A stretch of DNA of 64,000 nucleotides from an uncultured Prevotella sp. GTDB taxonomy: Bacteria; Bacteroidota; Bacteroidia; Bacteroidales; Bacteroidaceae. Below the pieces are notes generated by a model. The model did no database searches and was not told where the DNA came from. It saw only the letters and a list, made by a program, of their open reading frames with translations. The stretch covers positions 1 to 64,000 of the forward strand of contig OMZV01000006.1 of NCBI GenBank assembly GCA_900315635.1, written 5' to 3'. A program made the position numbers and the translations under genes. How positions within the stretch are numbered: the stretch's first letter is position 1; every line of letters starts with the position of its first letter. Below are positions 26,219-36,200 of the stretch, piece after piece.

Positions 26219-29011
26219 TTAATTCAGAACAACTTTATAAGTCTTAACGGTCTGTGCACCACGCATTCCCTTGACGATATACGTGCCACGAAGCTGTGAC
26301 TTAGGCAGCTTGCCTTCGGCTACCTTCATACCGGCGAGGTTGTAAATCTCATAGCGGTTAGGCTTTACGTTGTTGACAATACCGTTGACGCCTGTAGATA
26401 CGACATCCGAGATATAGAAGTTGAAAGTACGGGTGTAAGAACCTACATTGTCGGCATCAGTAGCTGTAACGTTGACCGATACCAATGGCACTGCAGCGTT
26501 GGCAGCCTTCGAGAATGTATACTTGCCATTGCCGTTATCCTTAACGGAAACGCCATCGGTAGCCGCGATAGAGAATGTCGGGTTGTTGGTGTAGCCACGG
26601 AAATACTCCTTCATATCGATGTCGACAGTCTTGTCGCCGGCAATCTCGAAGTGCGGGCAAGCCATCCAGTTCAGATAGTTCTCAAGGTTGGTGAATCCGT
26701 CGCCGTCGGCATCGCCGTTGTTGTCGGCAGTATTAGGGTCTGTGCCTACAGCCTTCTCCCACCAGTCCGGCATACCATCCTGGTCGGTATCCCAGTTGGA
26801 ATCACGATGCTCCTCAGTAAGACCAAGACCATCGAAGCCCTCACAGCCATTATCGGTTTCAGAGTCGATAAGACCAGCCTTGCCGGAGCGGCTACCCTTA
26901 GTTGATGTTGTGCCATTGATAGTCTCAGTGACCATACGTACATCATGATTCATGAAGAACGGCTCGTTAGCGCCGACATCACTAAGAACATTCTTGTAAG
27001 CCGCACGGGCACTCTCGACTGTTGCCTGACTTTCGAAGAACGGCTGAGAAACGAACGGCTCCCAATCGAGCTTCTGACCATTAGAGAGCTCATACTGATA
27101 AGTATCACCCCTCTTGTCCTGAGTCAGAGCGCCATTGTTCCTAGCCTGACGGATGTTTCCGCTGACATAAGCAGCCTGCGAGCCCTTACCTGTGCCCTCA
27201 ATCTGCAGACGGAGGAGCTTTGTCTGGGTTGTAGCAGGACCCATCTTGTAGTAGTTGCCTACGAAGTTCATCTGGTGAGTACCGCCATCGGTAGCACGAC
27301 CGCCCCAGTTGTATACTACATTATTAAATACATCATGATGACCATCATAATATCCGGCGCCATCGAGTCCGCCACTGATACTCCAGTTACGGCCTTCATT
27401 GTCGACAAGGAGGTTGTGATGGTAAGAGCCAACGCTCAGAGCAGCCGACATCTCGCCACCGCCGATGGTAGCAGCATAGCCATGACGTGTGCCTTCGCTA
27501 TAGTTAGGGTGACCAGCCTGGTTGAGAGCCTCGCTGATAAGTGTGCGCTGAAGAGTCAGGCTGTGGGCGTTACGTGAAGAGAAAGCCTCATCGATGGTCC
27601 ACATGATAGAGCAGTGGTCCATAATAGAATGGTCGTTGCCGGCCATACCCATACCGTCGAGTCCGTTGACAGTAGTCTCGTCGGATGTGCCAGCCTCAGC
27701 GCCATAGCTCTCGCCGTTTCTTGAGCCAGGAATAACGCCGTTGACGAGCTTCTTATGACCGAGACCCATGCGGAGGAAACGGGTGATACCGTCGCTAGCC
27801 ATTCCGAACGGACTTACAGCGAGCATAACACCCTTACCCGGAGCTGTCTGTCCGGCGATGGTGACATACTTGTCGGAACATGTCAGACGGCTCTTCAGTT
27901 TGATTATACCACTGACATCGAAGACAATGGTGCGCGGACCGCTGACTTTCTTTATGCCATAGCGGAGCGAGCCCTCAATAGGATTCTCGTCGTCGCCGTT
28001 GTCCTCAAGTGTGGTTACATGATAGACAGAACCGTTACGTCCGCCTATAGCCCATTTACCCCAGCCTTCGGCACCGGGGAAAGCAAGGTGGCGCGGACGG
28101 AACGACCAGAGAGCACCGGCGTAGGTCTGTCCGTTAATCTCCTCATCGACACGCCAGTAGTAAGTCAGCTTATGGCTTAGGTTGTCGACAGTGTATGCTG
28201 TATCGGTAACGACAGCAACCTCATTGAGAGCAAGCGAGTCGGTACCGAACCAGACATGATGCTTTGTTGCTCCGGCAGCTGCAGTCCAAGTCAGTGTGGC
28301 TGTACCCTCATCGGCATTGAAGTGGAAGTCCTTGTCGATAGGATTAGGAGTCGAAGCCTGCAGCGATGTGTTCACCTCGTCGAGGATAAGTCCGTTGAGA
28401 TAAACATTCGTGCAGTCGTAAGTCTTTCCAGCCTCAAGGAAGCTGGTATATGTCAGAGTGATGTCCTGACCGGCGGCAACATTGGCTGTAACGTAGCTCA
28501 TTCCGGCATCACCGACAGTCTGGGCGTTAGCCGACTGCTGGACTCTGTCCTCAACGACTGTTCCGTTAAGGCTTACACTGATTGGCGCAAGGTTCTTGAA
28601 TCCGTTGACACCGTTATGATAAGCCTGGATAGTGTGAGTACCAGCCGACAGACCGGAGATAGTTACGCTGATAGACACGCCTCTGTCTGTCAAGATAGGT
28701 GTGTTGTTATCGTCGTCGGCAATGAAAGCGGCAACACCATCACCGATAAGCTTCAGGTTTGCCTTGCCCGACTTGACATCGTTCTTGCTCCACTGCGCAC
28801 GAAGCTGGTTGGCATCGCCTGCAGCTGCGACGGTGAACGTTACACCGTCGATAGTCTTTGAGTCGCTGGCGCCCTGGACTACAGGCCATGCGACATAACC
28901 GTCCTCGGTGACCTCCGACGACTGGCGGTTGGTCATATCGAAGTCAATCTTCTGGGCGAATGTTGCCATCGATGTCGAGAACAATGCTAAAAGAATTAGT
29001 GTCTTTTTCAT
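26219..29011 (-). CDS. Secreted pectate lyase, PL1 family, multidomain
   Basis: A 930-residue exported enzyme that should cleave de-esterified galacturonan by beta-elimination. Order: signal peptide (1-19, ending TFAQ); a beta-sandwich region (about 20-215); an Fn3-like module (about 222-305, TATLTWTAAAGATKHHVWFG); the PL1 beta-helix (about 308-640) with LAFPGAEGWGKWAIGGRNG, GSLRYGIKKVSGPRTIVFDV and NDHSIMDHCSIMWTIDEAFS; a calcium-binding Asp-rich repeat (DTDQDGMPDWWE, NGDADGDGFTNLENYLNW); an Ig-like segment; and a type IX-style C-terminal tail (YEIYNLAGMKVAEGKLPKS). It is the first enzyme of the pectin locus. The shared upstream motif at 29239-29261 lies about 230 bp away because a 203-bp inverted-repeat element sits between. 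Confidence 0.9.
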   Translation of the reverse strand: MKKTLILLALFSTSMATFAQKIDFDMTNRQSSEVTEDGYVAWPVVQGASDSKTIDGVTFTVAAAGDANQLRAQWSKNDVKSGKANLKLIGDGVAAFIADDDNNTPILTDRGVSISVTISGLSAGTHTIQAYHNGVNGFKNLAPISVSLNGTVVEDRVQQSANAQTVGDAGMSYVTANVAAGQDITLTYTSFLEAGKTYDCTNVYLNGLILDEVNTSLQASTPNPIDKDFHFNADEGTATLTWTAAAGATKHHVWFGTDSLALNEVAVVTDTAYTVDNLSHKLTYYWRVDEEINGQTYAGALWSFRPRHLAFPGAEGWGKWAIGGRNGSVYHVTTLEDNGDDENPIEGSLRYGIKKVSGPRTIVFDVSGIIKLKSRLTCSDKYVTIAGQTAPGKGVMLAVSPFGMASDGITRFLRMGLGHKKLVNGVIPGSRNGESYGAEAGTSDETTVNGLDGMGMAGNDHSIMDHCSIMWTIDEAFSSRNAHSLTLQRTLISEALNQAGHPNYSEGTRHGYAATIGGGEMSAALSVGSYHHNLLVDNEGRNWSISGGLDGAGYYDGHHDVFNNVVYNWGGRATDGGTHQMNFVGNYYKMGPATTQTKLLRLQIEGTGKGSQAAYVSGNIRQARNNGALTQDKRGDTYQYELSNGQKLDWEPFVSQPFFESQATVESARAAYKNVLSDVGANEPFFMNHDVRMVTETINGTTSTKGSRSGKAGLIDSETDNGCEGFDGLGLTEEHRDSNWDTDQDGMPDWWEKAVGTDPNTADNNGDADGDGFTNLENYLNWMACPHFEIAGDKTVDIDMKEYFRGYTNNPTFSIAATDGVSVKDNGNGKYTFSKAANAAVPLVSVNVTATDADNVGSYTRTFNFYISDVVSTGVNGIVNNVKPNRYEIYNLAGMKVAEGKLPKSQLRGTYIVKGMRGAQTVKTYKVVLN

Positions 29012-29019
29012 TTGTTTAT

Positions 29020-29222
29020 TATAAATGCACTAAAGTTTCCCACTTGGAGAACCCCTTTATAAAAAGGCTTTCCCAAAGGGTATGCGCATCTTTAACTTTT
29101 CAAAAAACTTTTTATGAGCAATAGAATACTACTTTGTTTATGGGCATCCTGCTATTTGAACTTTTCAGAAACCCCTTGTTTATGGGCATTTTGAACAAGT
29201 GGGAAACTTTAGTGCATTTATA
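29020..29222. repeat. 203-bp element with 27-bp perfect terminal inverted repeats
   Basis: Arms 29020-29046 and 29196-29222 are exact complements over 27 bases (part of the arm: AATGCACTAAAGTTTCCCAC). The 149-bp interior holds no gene but has a 14-bp direct repeat (TTGTTTATGGGCAT at 29134 and 29176). TTTAT occurs next to both ends and could be a target duplication. It splits the pectate lyase gene from its probable promoter element. Confidence 0.9.
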
Positions 29223-29238
29223 TTTTATCTATCAATAA

Positions 29239-29261
29239 GACGAATAATAGCAGGTTTTGTT
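29239..29261 (-). promoter_or_regulatory. Pectin-locus element, PL1 gene
   Basis: Minus strand: AACAA (29261-29257), 14 bp, CGTC (29242-29239), continuing TTATTGATAG. One of five sites with identical spacing in the pectin locus. Confidence 0.7.
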
Positions 29262-29352
29262 AGCAGCAAAAGACTTAAAAAGCAAAAGGGAGGACTCCCC
29301 ACAAAGGACAGTCCTCCCATGAACACCTAATCTTTATCTTACTATGTTGCCG

Positions 29353-30432
29353 TTAAGCACCTTTCTGATAAAATTTCTTTCCGTTCTGAATAACAACACC
29401 GCGGTAAGACTTTGTTACACGCTGACCTGCGAGGTTGTAAACAGGAGCATTGACATCGAACTTCTTGTCCTGGCTGATGGTAGCGATACCTGATGTGCCA
29501 CCAGGAGTGAACTCATAGCCCTGGAAACCGACCTGCCAGTTACGACCGAGGATACGGTATGTCTCGTTGGCATCAACATTGAAGAAGAGGTAACCTGCCT
29601 TACGCTGGTTCTGAGCGTTGAATACAACAGGCTCCATCTTGCCGGTCTCCTCATTGAGAGTAGAGTCACCGGTCTCGCCGTTGAATGTAGCGATCTGGTA
29701 AGTTGAGTCGATAGGAAGGTTGTCCCAGTAGTGGAGGCTGCCGTCAGCGTCACGGTAGTTCTGGACATAGCCCTCAGCATGATACTCAGGAGCATCGCCG
29801 AATGGGTTCAGAGCCTTACCGGTAGACATCTTAACGATGTAGAGTGAACGACCACCACCCTTGTTAGCCCAGAAAGCGACCTTCATCTGGCCGGATACCT
29901 TAGGAGTAACATCGAAGAAGAAACCTACGCTAGGTACACCCTTTGAACCGTCCGGCTCATAGTAGATGTATCCGCCACTTGTACCGTCGCTCTCGCGCTG
30001 TGGAACATAGTAGAGAGGGTTGCCGTTATCGTCGGTCTTTGGCTCGCCATCCTTCATCTCGGCCTCACCAATGAAGCTAGCTGCAGGAACACCCTGTCCG
30101 TGAACAGCCTTGAAATCGGAACCAATCTCATTGCCATCAGCATCCTTCTTATCGATGTGAAGATTCTCAACTCTATACTCCGGAGCACCGAGTACATCCC
30201 AGTTAGAAGAATTAAGATTCGGTGTTGTTGTCTCCAGAGGAGCCTGACCTGCAACGAAACGCAGTGTAACGTTAGTTGTTGGAGAAACTGTGAAATCAGC
30301 GTTCCATGCGTCGGCTGAACCAAAGGCGGCATCGAGAGTACCGTCGGCAGAGACAGCGTTCCATGACTCTGTCTGAGCGTTAGCACCAAGGGCTATCATA
30401 GCGATAGCTGCTAGAGTAAAAATCTTTTTCAT
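29353..30432 (-). CDS. Secreted protein of unknown function with sorting tail
   Basis: A 359-residue protein starting MKKIFTLAAIAMIALGANAQ, a clear signal peptide; the frame is open 29 codons upstream but that region holds promoter sequence. The mature part looks all-beta, perhaps a carbohydrate-binding sandwich, with many aromatic residues (GRNWQVGFQGYEF). The end (APVYNLAGQRVTKSYRGVVI then QNGKKFYQKGA) is typical of type IX-exported Prevotella proteins. I do not recognise a catalytic family. It lies between SusD and the pectate lyase on the same strand and has its own copy of the shared upstream element (30492-30514), so a role in binding pectin at the cell surface is a reasonable guess. 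Confidence 0.75.
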   Translation of the reverse strand: MKKIFTLAAIAMIALGANAQTESWNAVSADGTLDAAFGSADAWNADFTVSPTTNVTLRFVAGQAPLETTTPNLNSSNWDVLGAPEYRVENLHIDKKDADGNEIGSDFKAVHGQGVPAASFIGEAEMKDGEPKTDDNGNPLYYVPQRESDGTSGGYIYYEPDGSKGVPSVGFFFDVTPKVSGQMKVAFWANKGGGRSLYIVKMSTGKALNPFGDAPEYHAEGYVQNYRDADGSLHYWDNLPIDSTYQIATFNGETGDSTLNEETGKMEPVVFNAQNQRKAGYLFFNVDANETYRILGRNWQVGFQGYEFTPGGTSGIATISQDKKFDVNAPVYNLAGQRVTKSYRGVVIQNGKKFYQKGA

Positions 30433-30491
30433 AAGCTTGTGAATTTTAAGTTGTATTCTAATTAATTTTGAAGTAGTTATCTTTCTAGTAA

Positions 30492-30514
30492 GACGTACTT
30501 TAGTTTGTTTTGTC
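30492..30514 (-). promoter_or_regulatory. Pectin-locus element, unknown secreted protein gene
   Basis: Minus strand: GACAA (30514-30510), 14 bp, CGTC (30495-30492), continuing TTACTAG. A TACCTTTG box (30524-30517) lies just upstream of it. Confidence 0.7.
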
Positions 30515-30579
30515 ACCAAAGGTACAGCATAATTTCAGATAATCCAAAATTTTAAGCAATTTTATGGTTTTATAATTTC

Positions 30580-30661
30580 AGTAGGTGCGACGGTCTCCGA
30601 ACCGTCGATTGCCTAAGAATATCTACTTCCTTTCGGCGAATCGGAGTTCGCCGCACCTATA
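30580..30661. repeat. GTAGGTGCGACGG palindromic repeat (copy 1)
   Basis: Two inward-facing units: TAGGTGCGACGGTCTCCGAA and on (30582-30607), and a diverged complement ending CGCCGCACCTA (30634-30659). Each unit is itself a small hairpin. Other copies: 30974-31048, 50114-50184, 56677-56748 and a half copy at 60279-60306. Confidence 0.85.
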
Positions 30662-30756
30662 TAGAGCAGGATAAAGTCAACTTATTAAAGTCAAAAAAAT
30701 ATCAGCGGGAAAAGCAAGAAGAGGCGTATTTGCAACTAACTGATAATCAATCAGTT

Positions 30757-30850
30757 TCTAATTGGGTATTATTTACGTTCTAAAAGATGTCCGATTACGA
30801 TGTAAAAGATACCCGATTAGAAGCTAAAAGATACCGTTTTACAAACCAAT
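30757..30850. repeat. GTATCTTTTAC family repeat (copy 3)
   Basis: Contains several GTAAAAGATACC-like half units in both orientations. Just before it, TGATAATCAATCAGTT (30741-30756) is shared exactly with 53143-53158 beside copy 5. The short plus-strand reading frame across this region (30787-30990) is not considered a gene. Confidence 0.7.
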
Positions 30851-30935
30851 TCGGCATGAATTACAAGCGGTTCATCCACAAATTAAAATTTTATGACTAT
30901 ACGAAATCGTCCAAAATGTATTTCTTTGTTTTTAA

Positions 30936-30970
30936 AAAAAAGTCCCGTGAATTGCTTCGCGGGACTTTTT
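30936..30970. terminator. Bidirectional terminator after the susC/susD operon
   Basis: AAAAAGTCCCG and CGGGACTTTTT form a perfect stem around a 12-base loop, with A/T tracts on both sides, so it can act on either strand. It lies 81 bp after the SusD stop. Confidence 0.85.
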
Positions 30971-30973
30971 ATT

Positions 30974-31048
30974 GTGGCGACGGTCTCTGAACCGTCGATT
31001 AAGAATTCGTTAGATTATAGAAGTCGGCGGTTCGGAGACCGCCGCAAC
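30974..31048. repeat. GTAGGTGCGACGG palindromic repeat (copy 2), next to SusD stop
   Basis: Units GTGGCGACGGTCTCTGAACC and on (30974-30997) and CGGCGGTTCGGAGACCGCCG and on (31025-31048). The right end is 2 bases from the SusD stop codon. Confidence 0.85.
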
Positions 31049-31050
31049 TA

Positions 31051-33240
31051 CTAGTTGGCAAGTGGATCGAAGGTTCCGAGAGAACCGGTATTGTAGTCAA
31101 CCCAACCGCAAGTCTGAGGCAGATTTGCATTGGCTGAGCTTACACCCTGAGAGAATCCGAGGAAGTAATACTTCGGACGGAAGTTGATATACTCAGAGAT
31201 ATGGTTCTGGTCGTAGGAGTCACCCTTCTTTGTCTGGCGGACAAGATGAGTGCGATACCATGCTGCGAGATTGTCCATCTGAGCCTTCAGCTGATTGCCG
31301 GTGAGACGGAGGTCTACTCCGTCAGGACGAGCAACATTCTTCAGCGGGTCGGTGTCAGCGGTTGTTCCACCAGTACCGAAGCTGTCGGCTACACGGAATA
31401 CCATATTCTCACGACGCTGACCGTTGAGAGGTTTTACGCCGAGCCATGTGCAGGTGTTGCCGTTCCATCCGGTGAGAGTCCAGTCGGCAGGTGCGCCCTC
31501 AGGCTGAGTTGCACCACCGTCATAGAGCATCCAACGGCGCATGTCGTCCATACGCTTGCCCTCGTAAGCGAACTCAATCTGACGCTCATAGAGGATTGCG
31601 CTCATGCAGGCTGCCTGGTCGCCGGTAAGGTTGGTAGGCAGACCATAGTTGTTGGCGGCAGTATATCCGGCACGTGCACGGATCTGCTGGAGCAGGCTGA
31701 CAGCCTCGCCCATCTGTCCGGCACCGCAAGCTGCCTCGGCAAGATTGAGAAGAACCTCAGCATAACGAATCTCTATGCACTGGGCTCCGCTATAAGAGAA
31801 GCCACCGTTGGCGGCAGTTGCCTGCCAAGTGTACAGTGGAGAGGCATTGACGTCGAGGTCATCGCTCTTCTTACGGACATAAACGCCCGTTTTGCCAGAG
31901 TTGAGAAGTCCGTCGGCAAAGTAGTTGTTGGTTGCCTCAGGGTCGTTGTTTCCGGTTGCGTCGGTATACCAGCAATAGTTCCAGAGAACATAGTTTGCTC
32001 CGTCGCTAGGATACAGAGAGTTTGCCTCAGAGGCGTTACCATTGTAAGCCCAACGGAAGCCTGGGAAGGCGAATGTGCGATAGAATCGTGGGTCACGGTT
32101 CATGAACGGCAGACTGGCATCGTAGGTTGAGTCAGAAGTCTGCAACTTGGTGTATGTTCCTGTACCTGCCGGAATCTTACCGTCGGACATTGGGAAGATG
32201 TCGACGAGCATTGCCGAGGCATTGAGACCAGAGCCTGTGGCGTTTTTCGGGCGGATCCAGCGCTCCCATGAGTTGTTCTTCTGATTGTCGAGGTCGTCAC
32301 CTGCTATATTATTATATAATGTGACGAAGACAGCCTCAGGGTTGGTGCTCGACTGAAGGAACATCTGGGCGAAGTCGGAACCATTGACGTTGTTGCCGGT
32401 CTGATAGAGGTGATAGCCGCAAGCGTCGATAGAGTCTTTCTCGGCACGCATTGTCTGGTAAGCCTCTGTCCAACGGCTCTGCTCATTGGCACGGTTGAAG
32501 AGAGGGCTGGCCCATAACAGAAGCACACGTCCCTTGAGTGCAAGGGCTGTTCCGGTGGTGACACGACCGAAGTTGCCGCCGCCCCATCCGCCATTCATGG
32601 TGTAAGGGGCAAGCAGGCGGGCTGACTCGTCGAGGTCGGCAAGGATGAAGTTCTTGGTTTCACGGGCTGACGCACGAGGAGTGAAACTAGATGGTACCGG
32701 CTCCTGAACCTCACTGACGAGTGGCACGCCTCCGTACCATTTCATCAACAGATAGTAGCACCAAGCGCGGAAGAAGTAAGCCTGTCCAAGTGCCTTTTGC
32801 TTAACTTCGTCGCTGGCTGAGTGGCTCTGTACGTTTGAAATGAAGTCATTGATATTGCGGATACGGCCATAGACACTTGCCTGAATGTTACCCTTATCGC
32901 CCATGAAGAAGTCAGGCACTGCGTTAGCACCGACTGTCGATGTAAGGTTTTTCTGCGGGTCAAGGAAGTCGGAGAAGCCTGAGTACTCCTCGGTCGACTT
33001 GCCTATCATATCGTTTGTTCCTTCCGAAGGGGACTTCCAGCGCTGTACATCCTGGACGTTGACATCAGGAAGAGACCATGCGTAGATGTCGTTCAGACGT
33101 CCGTTGATACCGCTCTCATAATTATATATATCGGTATTGACGTTGTCGAAGTTCTTCTTCTCGTCGATGAACTTGTCGCTGCATGAGGCAAGAGCCATCA
33201 TGCCGGCAAAGCCCAACGTCAGATATTTTATTGCTTTCAT
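31051..33240 (-). CDS. SusD-like glycan-binding outer membrane lipoprotein
   Basis: A 729-residue RagB/SusD family lipoprotein. The lipobox is MALASC with Cys at residue 20. Family features are the N-terminal NDIYAWSLPDVN region, TPR-like helices (KQKALGQAYFFRAWCYYLLM, then KWYGGVPLVSE), and the later RYAEVLLNLAEAAC and LYERQIEFAYEGKRMDDMRR. It would cover the SusC pore on the cell surface and capture pectic oligosaccharides. It is the last gene of the operon that runs TIM-barrel protein, DUF5123-like lipoprotein, SusC, SusD, and starts 38 bp after SusC. Confidence 0.95.
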   Translation of the reverse strand: MKAIKYLTLGFAGMMALASCSDKFIDEKKNFDNVNTDIYNYESGINGRLNDIYAWSLPDVNVQDVQRWKSPSEGTNDMIGKSTEEYSGFSDFLDPQKNLTSTVGANAVPDFFMGDKGNIQASVYGRIRNINDFISNVQSHSASDEVKQKALGQAYFFRAWCYYLLMKWYGGVPLVSEVQEPVPSSFTPRASARETKNFILADLDESARLLAPYTMNGGWGGGNFGRVTTGTALALKGRVLLLWASPLFNRANEQSRWTEAYQTMRAEKDSIDACGYHLYQTGNNVNGSDFAQMFLQSSTNPEAVFVTLYNNIAGDDLDNQKNNSWERWIRPKNATGSGLNASAMLVDIFPMSDGKIPAGTGTYTKLQTSDSTYDASLPFMNRDPRFYRTFAFPGFRWAYNGNASEANSLYPSDGANYVLWNYCWYTDATGNNDPEATNNYFADGLLNSGKTGVYVRKKSDDLDVNASPLYTWQATAANGGFSYSGAQCIEIRYAEVLLNLAEAACGAGQMGEAVSLLQQIRARAGYTAANNYGLPTNLTGDQAACMSAILYERQIEFAYEGKRMDDMRRWMLYDGGATQPEGAPADWTLTGWNGNTCTWLGVKPLNGQRRENMVFRVADSFGTGGTTADTDPLKNVARPDGVDLRLTGNQLKAQMDNLAAWYRTHLVRQTKKGDSYDQNHISEYINFRPKYYFLGFSQGVSSANANLPQTCGWVDYNTGSLGTFDPLAN

Positions 33241-33278
33241 TGTCGTTTTGAATTTATGAGTTTAATGTTTGCTTGCCT

Positions 33279-36200
33279 TTAGAAGCTAACGTTTACACCA
33301 AGTGTCCACTTGCGCAGGTTTGGATAGTTGCCGTATGTTCCGGCAAATGCGCTGTAGAAGTCGTCTGGATACGGGTTGTAGAAGTTGATGAGGTTCTGAC
33401 CTGTAAGGTTGAGACGGACATTCTGGACACCTATCTTCAGTGCGTTGAGCCAAGCCTTCGGCAGAGAGTAAGCAATGGTCAGACGGTTGAGGGTGACCTG
33501 GGCTGCGCTGATGCGCCAGAAGCTTGAAGCGACGTTGTTGATAGAGTAAGCCGGGTTAGGCAGAGCGCCCTGGCGGTTGGCAGCCTGTACGAGGTTTCCA
33601 CTTCCGTCATAGATGTCGTTGTAGACGAAGACCTTGTCTGGGTTCCAGAATGACGGCATGTTGGTGTACTCAATCTCGCTGGCGGTGAGAGCCTGTGAAG
33701 GTACGGTTGTATAGCCGCCCCAGTGTGCTCCGAACTGCAGCTGGAATGAGAGTCCCTTCCAAGAGCCACCGGCGTTGAGTGTGAAGCCGTAGATGTTGCC
33801 ACGGTGTCCGAGCTGTACCTGGTCGTTGTCACGGTCGACGATTCCGTCAGGGCCGTCATAGTAGACTTTTCCATTCTCATCAGTGTGCTGAGCGCCACGG
33901 ACATCCTTGTAGATAAGCATACCCGGACGAACCTGGTCTTTGCTCATGCCCATGTATGATGTGATATGGTATTTCTCGAAGTATTCGTCGATGTCCTGGA
34001 ACGAACGGAACATTCCGATGCACTGCATGCCCCATGTACCGATGTCGGTACGTCCGTTCTTCTGAATCTGGCGGTACATGTAGTTTGGATTGAAGCTCAT
34101 ATTCAGCACCTTGTTGTCGGAATAGCCGGTGTTGATGTCTACATGATACTTGAAGTCCTGACCGATCTTATCACGCCATCCGAGTGAGAGCTCCCATCCC
34201 CAGTTGTCGATTTCGCCGAGGTTAGAGGCTGCCGACTGTGTTCCTACGGTAGAAGGAACGTCCTGCAAGAGGTTGATGAGCATGTCGCGGTTCCACTCAC
34301 GGTAGAGGTCGAGACCTACACTCAGACGGTTGTTGAGGAAGCGGTTGTCGATACCGAAGTTGAACTTGTATGACTTATCCCATGTTATGTCGCGGTTGAC
34401 GGCTGAGTTGTTCTTGTTGATAGTGATACGGTTGCCTGAGCCCTGGGAGGCGTCGCCGAAGAGAACACCACGGTTCTTGTCCTGAGCATAGACCTGCATC
34501 CACTGGAACGGGGTTGTGTTGTCACGTCCGGTAACACCAAAGCTTGCACGGAGTTTCATGAAGTTCCACCAAGGCAGAGCCTTCTTCCACCACTTTTCCT
34601 CTGATGCTATCCAACCGAGGGATACTGCCGGGAAGTAGCCCCACTTGTTTTCAGGGGCAAACTTTTGTGAAGCATCGGCACGCATAAGGAACTCGAAGAG
34701 GTACTTGCCGGCATAGTTGTAGTTGATACGACCGATGTATGACAGTGTTCCGCTCTCTGCACGGGTGAAGACCACAGTCTGTGTTCCGTCGTTAGTAGAG
34801 TTCGACTGTCCTGTTGTAAACTCGTATGGGTCGGTAACTGTGCCGCGCTGGTACTCACTCTCAGCCTCGCTCTTCTCGATAGAGAACAGAGCCTGAACGT
34901 TGTGGAGTCCAAAGTCACGGGCGTAGTTGATGGTAAAGTTCATCTGATAGTTATCAGTACGGACATCGGAGCGGGCAAGGTAGTTGCCATTGTCATACTT
35001 GTGGGCTACAAGGTTTGACCCATCCCAAAGCGAGTAGTCGTCGCTTCCGTTAATAGGAGCATAGAGGTGTGAGCCTGAGCCGTAACGCTTCTGCATATTA
35101 TATATGGTGAAGTTTGAGCCGTACTCATTGCCCTTGTCTGTATCTATACTCTTACTGTACTGGAAGCTTACCTTCAATCCTTTGAGGATCTTGCTCCATC
35201 CGAAGTCGTAGTTGACATTCGCACCAATGTTGAGGTTCGATGTCATTGACTTAGAATAGTCGCCGTTGTTGATAAGCAAGTCGTAGTTGTAACGCTGGTT
35301 CTGGTTGTCCTCAGCGTTTGTAGGACCATAGTTCAGAATAGCATACTGGTCGTCTTCGCCGATATATTCCGGCAGATAGTATGGACGGGTAAGCAGAAGG
35401 TTGTACTGCTTCTGGTTGCTTGAGCCACCGACACGTACGTTGCCAGTGTTGCGCTTGCCATAGTCGCCGCTGATAGTCAAGCCGGCGCCCAACCACTTAG
35501 AGATCTTTACGTCGACTCCTGCACGGTAGTTCCAACGGTTGTAATCAAGGCGTCCGAGGTTACCGTCCTGGTCGAAGTAGCCGATTCCGGCAAAGTAGTT
35601 CACACGATCGGAAGCTCCGCTGATGTTGACGCTGTGCTTTTGAGTGAATCCTGTCTTCCAGTATTTGTCGAGCAAGTCATTGTGCAAGCTCTTCATTGCT
35701 TCCAGTTCGTCAGCCTGGAACAGCCCGGTTGTATGGTTGAGGGTTGTATTCAGAGGATCGCTGGCAGCTATCTCGTTGTACAGACGACCGTAGTTGTAAG
35801 CCGAAAGCATCTTCGGTGTTGCAACAGCGTCTGTCCAACCGAACTGTCCGCTATAGCTGATGGTAGGCTTTCCAACCTTACCCTTCTTTGTTGTAACAAG
35901 TATAACACCGTTAGCGGCACGTGCTCCATAGACGGCAGCCGATGCATCCTTCAGTACGGAAATGCTTTCAATCTCGGCTGGGTCGAGGTTGTTGAAAGCC
36001 TGGGCGCCGAGGTTCTGTGATACGTTTCCAACCTTCATGTCGTTAGGATAGATATATCCGTCGATGACGAACAGAGGCTGCTGTACTGTAGAACCGATGT
36101 CGCCGAGGGTATTGGCGTTACGAACCGTGATGGTAGCAGCCTCACCCGGCTGTGCATCACCACCCGAAACGTTAAGACCGTTGACCAGTCCGGAGAGTGT

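Noticed and set aside
29020..29222. Invertible promoter for phase variation
   Set aside because: No clear TAnnTTTG box in either orientation inside the segment and no invertase gene nearby, so a MITE or 5' structure is favoured; inversion is not fully excluded.
30787..30990. 67-codon plus-strand reading frame
   Set aside because: It runs through palindromic repeats and the SusD operon terminator, has no promoter, and its peptide has no recognisable features.
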